Notes under the pieces: generated by a model
The model's database searches: none
Told to the model about the DNA's origin: nothing
What the model saw: only the letters and a program-made list of their open reading frames with translations
Source: Lindgomyces ingoldianus
Lineage: Eukaryota > Ascomycota > Dothideomycetes > Pleosporales > Lindgomycetaceae
Assembly: GCF_010093535.1 (NCBI RefSeq)
Contig: NW_022985216.1
Location: forward strand, 213,029-277,028
Direction of reading: 5' to 3'
DNA: 64,000 nucleotides
Translations under genes and position numbers: made by a program
Part shown: positions 12,181-22,502 of the stretch, piece after piece
Position numbering within the stretch: the stretch's first letter is position 1
Layout: the number at the start of each line of letters is the position of its first letter

Positions 12181-12498
12181 TGTCACGGTATCCTCCCCGG
12201 ATCCCAGACATAACTGTATTAGACGCGTACTAGAGTATTATTAGTGCACGTCTAACACAAACACAACACAACACAGACATAAACTTAAGCATAAACTGCC
12301 TTAACACTAACTAAACCTAGAATAGGCTTAATTTATACTTAAAGCGCTTAGACTTTTAAGCTAAGTATTTAATTACTAATTTTCTTTTAAACTTTTTTAT
12401 TTCTTACATAATGTTTTATACCTACTATAATACTTTATGTAGTAATTAAACTAGACCTTTGTAAAGCTTTATAACCTTACTTATGCATAATTATAACA
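12181..12498 (+). repeat. 5' LTR of the chromovirus (318 bp)
   Basis: It begins TGTCACGG and ends ATAACA, and it aligns along its full length with 21915-22232. Differences between the two copies are mostly C/T and G/A transitions. The left flank GTAGT is the target duplication. Confidence 0.92.
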
Positions 12499-15071
12499 TT
12501 ATATTGTGTTAAAACTTTAGCTAAGAATAGCCTCTAAATCTAATTTAATAAGCTTAGTACTTACATAACTTTAAGCTATTAAAGCAAGCTAAAAAGCCTT
12601 TTAAAAAGTACTTACTTTATAAAAAAGCTACTATGTTATAAGCTTTAAAGCTTTTTAAAAAAACTTTAAAAAACAGCTTTATATTATTAAGTAGTCTATT
12701 TTTACCTTAACTTTTATTATAGTAGTAGGAACTAAGAACTTACTAGCTTTAAAGCTTACTTAGAAGTCTAAAGATAGCTTAACTTTTTTCTACTTAACAC
12801 TACCTATAACTTATAACTTTTTTAACTTAGTAATAAAATCTAACTAACTTTCTAATCTTCTGCTGTTTAATAAAAAATAAAAAGACTTACTTTTTTTTTT
12901 ACATAAGCTTTAATATAAACTTAAAAGAAACATAGACTAATTCCTCTTTAAACACTTTTAGTTACTATATGCTTACTTTTAACTTAACTATAATATAACA
13001 GCCTTAATTAACTTACTAATAGATAAAAATATTATTAACTTAAATTAATTTATAGTGTTTCTATAAGCAACTTATAAAGACTTAAATAAAAAGTTAACAG
13101 CTTTAAGTTACTTAAACACTTTATAATAAAAAAAAAAAAGCTTTACTTTACACTTTACTAAGTTCTACTAACTTGCATTTAATATAGGCCTAAATAAGAT
13201 AGGTCTAATTATAGCCTTATATAACTCCCTTTTAACTAAACTGTAACACGCTATAGTAGAAAAACCTTTTCTAAACAACTTTAATATGTATGTAAACCTA
13301 ATTACTACTTATAATAATAACATAAGGTTCCTCTCTATATAAGCTTTAATACACCTCTAAACTAGCGCAGTTATAAATAAAGACTCTAATATAATAAAAA
13401 TTAATTTAAATTATGCTCTAGTTAGTTTTAAAAAGTGTAAAAATTATAAAAAAAAAAGTTAATGCTTTAAGTGTAGTAAGCATAGTTATATTTTCTAAAA
13501 CTGCTTTATTTCTTTTTTTTAAGTCTACGCAAGTAGCACTACTAGTACTTATTAAAGATTCTTACTATTTTAATCTTATTTTTATAAAAGCTTTAACTTA
13601 TATTTAAGCTTTAATTCTTTTTGCTACTCTTAACATAGCTGCAGCTATAGTAGTAGAAGCCTGTAAAAAGGCTTGTTCTAGGGCTAAGTTGCCCCTTAGA
13701 ACTAATTTAACACTAGATCTTTGCTAACTTATAGGCTAAGTCCTTTACTAATAACTAAAAGTACTAAGTTAATATTTTTATATATTTATAATAAAAAACT
13801 ATATTAGCTTTAATATAGGCTCTTATTAACTTAAAAGTAAATAGTATAAGTTATATTAATAAAGAACTAGTGTATAAACTAAATCTTTAATTAATACTAC
13901 TTACTTAAATAATTTATCTAACTAGATTTAATAGAAAATAACTTAAAAAAAGTTTTATTTTTTGTACTATAACTATTATAATTACTTACTAACACTATAA
14001 AGAGCAGATTAAGCTCTATATAATAAATATAAAATATTATAACTTAATTCTAAAACAACTATAGCTATATTAGTATAAAGTTGCCTTTAATTACTAAAAG
14101 TAAGTTTTAAACTTTAACTTTTTCTAATGCTAAGATATATACTTATACTTATACTTAAACAACACTTAAATAGCAGTTAATATAAAAGGTCTTTAGACCT
14201 ACTTTTTAATAACTTAAAAAAAAACTACTTAAGTAAGGCTAATAAGCTAGGCCTTTTACTAAGATAAGCTATATAAAATAATTTAATAACTACTTAAACT
14301 TAAAAAAAAAAAAGCTTTTAAAAAACTTTTACTTACTTAATTTAAACACAAACTAGAACTTAAATAGCAGATAGACATCTACTATATAAGACCTACTTTA
14401 TTTGTAACCTTAGCTTAATAACTAGATTATAAAATCTACGTAGTTATAATTTCTAATATAGACTAAGCTTTAGCTTTTTAAAAACATACTAACCTAAGAA
14501 TAATAGTTTCTTAAGACTACTATAACTTATTATATGTTTTCTTCTAAGATAAGTTTAATAAGCTTTTAATATAATGTTTATATAATTACTAAATAACTCT
14601 TAAGCTTAGCAAACAACTTAGTTATAAGCTACTATATAAAATGTTACTAAATAAATTAAAAGTGCTTTAAAAATACTTTAATAAGAACTTAAAAAAAAAG
14701 TTTATTTAAGCTAGCTTTTTACTAGTAGTGTTACTTATACTATTTATAAAGAAACTTAGAGGTAGGCTTTAATTCTATATTAACTACTAAAGACTAAATG
14801 CTGTTACTATTAAAAACTAATACTTAATTTTTTTTTATAAGAAACTCTAAGCTAACTAAGTAAAGTAAAGTATTTTATAAAGTTAGATATTATTACTGCC
14901 TTTAATAAGCTAAAAATAGTAAAGGGTAATAAGTAGCTAATAGTGTTTTAGACCTAATATAGACTATTTAAGTACTTAGTAATGCTCTTTAGCTTAGCTA
15001 ACACGCCTAGTACTTTTTAACATTTTATAAATAACTTGCTTTAACCCTACCTAGACATGTTTTGCACTGTG

Positions 15072-15083
15072 TATATTAATAAT
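15072..15083 (+). other. Reverse-transcriptase catalytic site mutated to YINN
   Basis: Codons TAT ATT AAT AAT occupy the position of the Y-x-D-D catalytic box of the gypsy reverse transcriptase, inside VYINNILIYS. Both aspartates have become asparagine by GAT-to-AAT changes, the G-to-A direction produced by RIP on the opposite strand. This copy cannot encode an active enzyme. Confidence 0.75.
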
Positions 15084-17070
15084 ATTCTAATTTACAGTAA
15101 TAGCCTTTTAGAGCATAAACAGCATGTACGCTTAGTGCTAAAGGCTATAGAAGAAGCAGGTTTGTAACTTAATGTAGACAAATGTAAGTTCTACTAATTA
15201 AAGGTTATGTATTTAAGATATGTAATCTTTATAAATAGCATCTAAATAGACCCTATTAAAGTTTAAACTATGCTAAATTAGTAATACCTAAAAAATATAA
15301 AAGATGTTTAAGCTTTTATAAAATTTACTAACTTTTACTAATAATTTATTAATAACTTCTTACAGTAAGTAAGCTTTATAATTACACTTACTAAAAAAAA
15401 AATTTAATTTAACTTTAACTTAAATTACTAATAGTTTTTTAACTAGCTAAAGAAAGCCTTTACTAAAGCTTTAATACTCTACTACTTTAACTTTAAACTA
15501 CTAATACTTATAAAAGCTAATGCCTTAGACTATATAGTAGCAGAAGTTCTCTTCTAGACTAAGCTAGATAAGACTATTAAGCTTATTATATATTTCTTAA
15601 AAAAAATAAGTCTTGTAAAAAGTAATTATAAAATCTATAATAAAAAACTACTTACTATAGTACACTGCTTTAAATAATAGTAACTTAAACTAGAAAGTGC
15701 AGCGCATCTAATATAAGTTTTATTTAACTATAAAAACTTATAGTACTTTATAACTATAAAATAACTTAGCTACTAATAAGCTTATTAGTTTAAATACTTA
15801 TTTTATTTTAATTTTAAAATTACTTACTATTCTAGTTAAAATAAAAAGAAACTAGATGCTTTTATAAGGTAATTTTAAAATGTTTTTACTTAAAAAAAAG
15901 TGTAAAAAGCTTAACACTAAACTTTACTTTAATCTAAGCTATTTTTAAACTTTAACTTAAATAAAATAAATTAGATAATTAATTAGATTATTACTAATAA
16001 GTATTTAAATAATAAATTTATTTAAGAAACTTTAAACTTGCTCTAAAATAGCGCTAGTTAGTTAAAAAAGGTAACACTAGCTAACTATAAAAACTAAAAT
16101 AGTAAGCTATATTACTATAACTAACTTATAATCTTTAATTCTAATAAACTAAGAATTAAACTACTTTAAATTATACATAACTTGCCTATTAAAGGACACT
16201 TAGGCAGAGGAAAGACTCTTAACCTACTGCAAAGAGAGTACTACTAGCCCCGCATGTTCTATACTGTACGCTAATATGTATTATGTTGCTATACTTGCTG
16301 TAAAGTAAAAGCTTTTTAAAAAAAGTATAATAGCTTACTTAAACTACTTCTAATCTCTAAATAAGCTTAGAAAGATATATTAATTAATTTTATTATAAAC
16401 CTACTTTTATTTAAAAAGTATATAAATATTATAGTAGTTATTAATTACTTAACTAAGTATTAATACTTAATACTATGTTCCTCTATAACTGCCTTTAATA
16501 TAGCCTAGTTATTCTACTAATATGTATAAGTTTACTATAGCCTGCCTAACATAATTATATTAGACAGAGGTACATAGTTTGTCTTAGCTTTTTAGAACAA
16601 ACTTTATAAACAGCTCTAAATTATCTTTTATTTATCTATAGCTTTTTACCTAGAGACTAATAGCTAGACTAAGAATATAAATGCTATAATAAAATAAATC
16701 TTATAAGTGTACATAAACTACTAGTAAGATAACTAGGTAAAATAGTTAGCTATAGCATAGTTTAAAGCTAATAACATAACATCTAAATTAACATAAGTAT
16801 CCTTGTTCTTAGTAAACTATAAATACTACCTTTAAATAGAATTTAAACTACTTTTAAATACTCTCTAACTAACTTATTAATTTATATAAGTAATAAATGT
16901 AAATAGACTTATTAATAAAATTTAAAATATATTTAAATATGTTTATAAAAAGCTTACATAGGCTTAAGCTTTTTAATAAAAGTACATAAACTAATTCTAA
17001 ACCTTTGCCCTTATGTATGCAGCTAGCAAGAAAGTTTAGCTAGACGCTAGAAATATTTAAATAAACTAAT

Positions 17071-17350
17071 TGTCTGTACGCAGCAGCAGCGTCGCGGCCT
17101 GGATACAAACGATCGCGCACGAGCAGGATCACGTATCTATGTCACATGATGCTCGTGCGCGAACCTCTGTGCGCGAACATCTAGATATCCCCCTTTTCCT
17201 CTATACAGAGGAAAGACAAGAGCAATAGAACTAGAAACATGTTGCCCTTACCTTACCTACCTTGTACGCTGTGCACACTGTACACTACTCTTACTCTTGC
17301 TACTTAAGTGCTTATACTATAAGCAGCTAGCTGTTAGAGCCTATTTAACA
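17071..17350 (+). repeat. 5' LTR of the nested element (280 bp)
   Basis: It starts TGTCTGTACGCAGCAGC and ends TATTTAACA, and it matches 21174-21453. It contains the near-palindrome CCTCTATACAGAGG and several GCGCGAAC motifs. It is much less AT-rich than its surroundings. Confidence 0.92.
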
Positions 17351-17389
17351 CTAATTAGTAGTTAATTTAATTAACTGTAAATTAGCAAG

Positions 17390-18030
17390 AGTAACAATAG
17401 AGTACCTACGCTCTGTAAGGTACTTTGTTTTGTTACCTATCCTCTAGAAAGAGTAATAATAGAGCACCTACGCCCTATAAGGTACTTTGTTTAGTTACCT
17501 ATCCCTTAGGATAGCAGATTAATCCTTTGCATTGTACAGCAAGCTCTGCTACTGTACAAAGTAAAGAGGAGATAGTGTAAGACGCACACTAAAGCTACTA
17601 AAGCTGCACAACCTAGCAGCTAGACAATAGCACATTAATCCTTTGCATTATACAGCAAGCTCTGCTACTGTACAAAGTAAGAAGGAGATAGTGCAAGGCG
17701 CACACTAAAGCTATTAAAGCTGCACAACCTAGCAGCTAGACAACAGCAGTACCTGCGCGATCTACTGCACAAGCGATTAACCCTACGCCTTATAAGGCAC
17801 TTTGTTTTGTTACCTATCCCTTAGGAAAAGTAATAACAAAGCACCTACACCCTATAAGGTACTTTATTTAGTTACCTATCCCTAGGATAGCAGATTAATC
17901 CTTTACATTATACAGCAAGCTCTGCTACTGTACAAAGTAAGGAGGAGATAGTGTAAGGCGCACACTAAAGCCATTAAAGCTGCACAACCTAGCAGCTAGA
18001 CAACAGCAGTACCCGCGCAATCTACTAGAA
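17390..18030 (+). repeat. Tandem and compound repeats inside the nested LTR element
   Basis: Two unit types alternate. One contains CTATAAGGTACTTTGTTTAG and occurs twice near 17.40-17.50 kb and twice near 17.78-17.88 kb. The other, about 115 bp, contains CAGCAAGCTCTGCTACTGTA and occurs near 17516, 17634 and 17891. The whole looks like a duplicated compound block directly downstream of the 5' LTR. Confidence 0.75.
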
Positions 18031-20658
18031 AAGCAATTAACTATACTATTATAATAAAATCCTACTAGCAACTAACAACTTTGCGTAATAATAGAAAGAA
18101 TAAGGAATAATTTCTATTATATAAATAACTTGCAAAGGACATAAGGATATTAAAGGCAACACTATAAAACAAGACTAGCCTAGAGTACTAGAATAATAAG
18201 ATTAACATGTTAAAGGCTTTAATAAGCTTATAGACTTAATTATACATAAGTTACGTAATTACTAATCTACATATAACAACTTAGAAGGGCGCTACCCTTC
18301 TAAGTGCGTACATAGAGGATTTTAAAGAATAGACACTATAAGACTTTTTAGCACTTAGCTATGTGTTTAAAAGGGAGCTTATACAAGTGCTAAAGGATAA
18401 AGGAATTACACTATAGCTAAGCACTAAAGGTACCTAAGCCTAGAAGCTGTACAATATAGCATAAGGGAAGGTAATTACACTAAAAAGGCTTTATATGTAA
18501 CCTTTATTACTATATAAGGCTCTGCACAGAAGCAGACTAAACACAATGCTGCTATTAACACTAAATGTACTAGCATTACCTGCTCCTACACCTTAGCCAG
18601 CACTACACTAATCACTGTACAAACAATACATGCCACCCTACCCAACGCCTGCTCCACACCCTCAATCGTACACACCACCGCCTGCAGTAGTGTATGCACC
18701 ACTAATACCACCTGCACAATCCATACCACATTACAGCCTGTATAAACTTCCACTCTAGAGGGAAACTACTAAAGAAAAACTCCTAGCAGACAAGATTATA
18801 TAATTCTAAAAGGCATAAAAAAAAATAATAACTATATAAGTTAACTATACAACATCTTTATAGATAAAATAAGGATCTTTATTAATCTATATTAATAGCT
18901 AGATATCTAGAAAACTTAGTACATAGACATCTTTCTAGATATCCTAGAAAGTTAGGCAAATATGCACTATATGCACAACATAGGCCCTAAAAATAACTAG
19001 AAGTATTTGTACAACACCTTAAGCATTATAATAAAGAATTTTACGCAAAAAGAAGAAAAGAAACTACAGAAAGCAAAGTTCTACATAAAGAGTAAGACTA
19101 TTTTAGTAAAAAAGCAACTTATTAAGTTTAATAGTAAAAAGATTAAACTTACGCATAACATAGTAGTTCTTACTTAGAAGAGATAAGTAAGCTACCTTTA
19201 TATAATTAACCTAGAAGACAAAGATGCTGCATAATAATATATTAAGCAACATGTAAAAGAGGTATATATTGCATCTATATGTTAACTAAAGGCAGCATTT
19301 AACCTTTTTATTGCTACATAAACTATAGACCTTTTGCATAATAATATTAACACACTTAACGCATAAATCTAATAGTAAATAGATAATAGTAAGCGTAGTC
19401 TTACCTTTCTACTATTATAGCTTAATTATGCAAAGCTGTTTATCTTTATAAATAGATTATTTACTAATAATAAAAACCTTAGCTTATAGCTAAGATTCTT
19501 AATTATATTAAGTAATAAGGACTATATAAAGTAAAGTAACTGCTTTAAAATACTAGGCAACATTATACACTAAAATTCTACTAAGTGTAAAAGAGTAACT
19601 AAAAGTGTCCTTACTAGCAAACTATATAGAATAGTTAGAGGGTTTAATAATGTAATTACTTTTAGTACAACTCTATAGTAAATTATATAAACACTTAAAC
19701 TACTACTAATCCTAGTAGTAATCTGCATAGATTTAAGGTCTTTATATAATTACTTTATTAAGCTAGGCACTACTAGTAAAAAGTAACTTATAATTAACAT
19801 TATGTTACTTTATAAATTATATAAAAAAAAGGAAATTACTAAGATAAAGTAAATTAATAGTAAAAATAACTTAGTAGATGTATATATAAAGAAAACACTA
19901 AACTAGGCTTTTTAATTATTAGTCTTAACTAACTACCTCTCTGTCTAGATAGAAGCATCTGTGGACTAGCTAGATCCTGTGCGCAAAGATGCCTTAGACT
20001 AACTAGACTAACAACACTTTTATATAAAGCTTATTTTTTTTGTTTTTTTTTATTATACGCACTTATTTTTTCTTATTATAAGATTAGAAAAGAAGAATAT
20101 ATAAAAAAGACAGTTTATTTATCTAGTATATAGGAGAAGAAAAAGCTACCACCTCTTACATATAGTAGTTATAATGCAGACTACAGCTCTACTATACGCA
20201 TAAGGCGCAGGCATTAGCCTAGAAGTTAGCTAACATATAACACTTAATAAAAGAAAAAGCACTAGTAGTGCTACTATAATAATAAGCACATAAAGTTACT
20301 AGAACTTAACTATAACTCTAGACTAGAACTGCACAGAAGTACCCCTTACAACACACAACTTTTGCTGCCTACAGCTATAGATTAGTGCTAGTAGGCAAGA
20401 TAATATTAATATTATAAAATAGTAAAGCTGCTACATGCTGCTTTTTAGCCTATTTATAATTAGCATTTTATATAAGAAGAAAGCAGAAGAGCTAAAAGAT
20501 CTATATGTTTATGCTAAGACGCTAAATAAACTGCTAATTAGTAGCAAAACTAGTTAAAAAAGTAACATAGATGCGCCCTAGGCCACTAGACTATATAAGA
20601 ATGTTAAAGATGCCTGCACTAACAGCGCTAGAGGTAGAGAAGGAAGGCTAGAGAGACA

Positions 20659-20723
<65 letters not shown>
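20659..20723. repeat. (CT)n(GT)n compound microsatellite
   Basis: A run of CT dinucleotides passes directly into a run of GT dinucleotides, about 65 bp in all. Apparent ORFs across it are low-complexity artefacts. Confidence 0.95.
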
Positions 20724-20727
<4 letters not shown>

Positions 20728-21173
20728 AGGCAGGAGTATCTGTTACTGTTAGCACTGTACAAAAAAAGAAAAGAGCTAGAGAATAGTACAGTAGGGCTTA
20801 AAAAGTAAAGAATAAAAAAGAGAAGGTAAAGAAAAAGGGAAGACCTTATTATATACACCTCCCTACGCACCTGCCTATGCAAAGATCCTACACTATTCTA
20901 GCACAAAACTCTACATAAAACAGTTTATACACTACTAAATTACTTACAAGGCAAGCGCATAAAGGCTAGATAATAATAGCCTAAAACACTTTACACTATT
21001 TATAAAGCTATTTACATAGCGTAACTAGCCTATCTTAATGTACAGCATTACTAAGGCAAGTTCTAACAAATAAAGTAAAGTAAAGGCAGAATGTAATTAG
21101 ATAGACCTACACAGACAAAAGAGAGGTAACATGTACAAAAGGCAACTTTTTAGACAAAAAAAAAAGTTACTAG

Positions 21174-21453
21174 TGTCTATACACAGCAGCAGCGTTGCAG
21201 CCTAGATATAAACAATCGCGCATAAGCAGGATTACATATCTATGTTACATAATGCTTGTGCGCGAACCTCTGTGCGCAAACATCTAGATATCCCCCTTTT
21301 CTTCTGTACAGAGGAAAGACAAGAGTAATAAAACTAGAAACATATTGCCCTTACCTTACCTACCTTATACGCTGTGCACACTGTACACCACTCTTACTCT
21401 TGCTACTTAAGTGCTTATACCATAAGCAGCTAGCTGTCGGAGCCTATTCAACA
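21174..21453 (+). repeat. 3' LTR of the nested element (280 bp)
   Basis: It has the same length and ends as 17071-17350 and carries more C/T and G/A changes. It is followed directly by the duplication CTAAT. Confidence 0.92.
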
Positions 21454-21914
21454 CTAATAATTAAAGAAACTTAATTAGAAGAACTTTAGCCTTTTTATAG
21501 TAGCTTATATAGTTTTATTACATACTTACTAATTAATCTTACCTAATAGCATAAAAATACACCCTGTGTTCTATGTATTATTGCTGCGCTAAGTAGCTTC
21601 TAAATCTAACTATTTACTTAAATAGCTAAACTTGCTACTTAAACCTATTATTATAAATAATAAACTAGAATATGTTATAAAAAATGTTAAATAGATCTAG
21701 TTTAATAAAAAGAAACATATTTATAAATACTTTATAAAATAGACTAGATATAACAAACTGTTGTAAAAACTTATAAAAGCCTTATAAAAAAACTTTGCAG
21801 TAACTTAATTTTATGCCTAATACTTATTTAAACTAAACTTATACCTTAATAAAGACAACTTAATGCTAGAACTACTAATGTAAAGAATTCCCTTTTTAAT
21901 AAGGGGGGGGGTAC

Positions 21915-22232
21915 TGTTACAGTATTCTCTCTAGATCCTAGACATAACTATATTAGATGTGTACTAAAGTATTATTAGTGCACGTCTAACATAAACATAA
22001 CATAATATAGATATAAACTTAAGCATAAACTACTTTAACACTAACTAAACCTAAAATAAGCTTAATTTATACCTAAAGTGCTTAGACTTTTAAGCTAAGT
22101 ATTTAATTACTAATTTTTTTCTAAACCTTCCTGTTCCTTACACAACGTCTTGTACCTACTATAATACCTTACGTAGTAATTAAACTAGACCTCTGTGAAG
22201 CTCTATAACCTTACTCGTGCACAATCGTGACA
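21915..22232 (+). repeat. 3' LTR of the chromovirus (318 bp)
   Basis: It starts TGTTACAG and ends CGTGACA, it is preceded by the polypurine run at 21901-21911, and it is followed by the duplication GTAGT. Confidence 0.92.
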
Positions 22233-22502
22233 GTAGTAATAAAAAGAAGCTAAAGACATAAGTGCGCGCTAAAAAAAGTAAGCTAAGTTAAAGGCAATGC
22301 AGGTAGTGTAATTAGACTAGGCATAACTTACATACATGTAAGTAAGTAGTAGAAGTAGACTTTAAATAATATCTTATGTTATATTACTTTATATAGGGCT
22401 AAAGTGGGCTGTTTTGCGAGAGAATGGGGTGGTTTTAGTGGGGGCTTAGCAAAAGTGGCCGGCCAACCCGTGTGGCCGGCCAACCTGTTAGGTACGTTAT
22501 AT

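Larger units (their letters stand above)
17066..21458 (+). mobile_element. Second LTR element nested in the chromovirus (4,383 bp)
   Basis: Two 280-bp LTRs (17071-17350 and 21174-21453) bound the element, and CTAAT duplications lie at 17066-17070 and 21454-21458. LTRs start TGTC and end AACA. It sits downstream of the integrase core of the host chromovirus, whose 3' part resumes at 21459. By eye I find no reverse transcriptase or integrase motif in the interior. It begins with a family of tandem repeats (17.39-18.03 kb) followed by a degraded Pro-rich reading region (about 18.59-18.76 kb). It may be a non-autonomous element of the LARD type, or an element too decayed to classify. A solo LTR of the same family lies at 56233-56512. 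Confidence 0.88.
12176..22237 (+). mobile_element. RIP-degraded Ty3/gypsy chromovirus, about 5.7 kb plus insert
   Basis: The element runs 12181-22232. It has paired 318-bp LTRs, 5-bp target duplications GTAGT at 12176-12180 and 22233-22237, LTR ends TGTCAC..GTGACA, and a polypurine run (AAGGGGGGGGG) just before the 3' LTR. Degraded protein order is reverse transcriptase, RNase H region, integrase, chromodomain, which is the Ty3/gypsy order. Near 14.97-15.2 kb the frame reads LANTPSTF..HFINNLL, then VYINNILIYS and EHKQHVR..VLKAIEEAGL. The integrase zinc region is at about 16160-16310 (KGHLGRGKTLNLL), and DRGT..FV is near 16560. Past the nested insert, KIHPVFYVLLL and a chromodomain-like YFIK..TRY occur at 21.5-21.75 kb. 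The frames are full of stops and cannot be translated. Confidence 0.9.
11303..22502. mobile_element. Terminal-inverted-repeat element split by nested LTR elements
   Basis: About 70 bp at 11303-11372 is inverted at 22434-22502. Both ends read inward ATATAACGTACCTAACAGG and then two tandem copies of a motif close to GGTTGGCCGGCCAC. The ends are compatible with a TA target duplication (palindromic TATA at each edge), but this is not proved. Removing the chromovirus at 12181-22232 and its duplication leaves about 1.1 kb, so this was a small and probably non-autonomous DNA element. Its body is AT-rich and has no readable transposase. Left-end internal sequence (about 11400-11720) resembles the repeat arms at 40.0 and 41.8 kb, so related copies lie in the same window. 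Confidence 0.7.

Noticed and set aside
20628..20882. Minus-strand ORF of 84 residues rich in His-Thr and Arg-Glu
   Set aside because: It is the translation of the (CT)n(GT)n microsatellite inside a dead LTR element.
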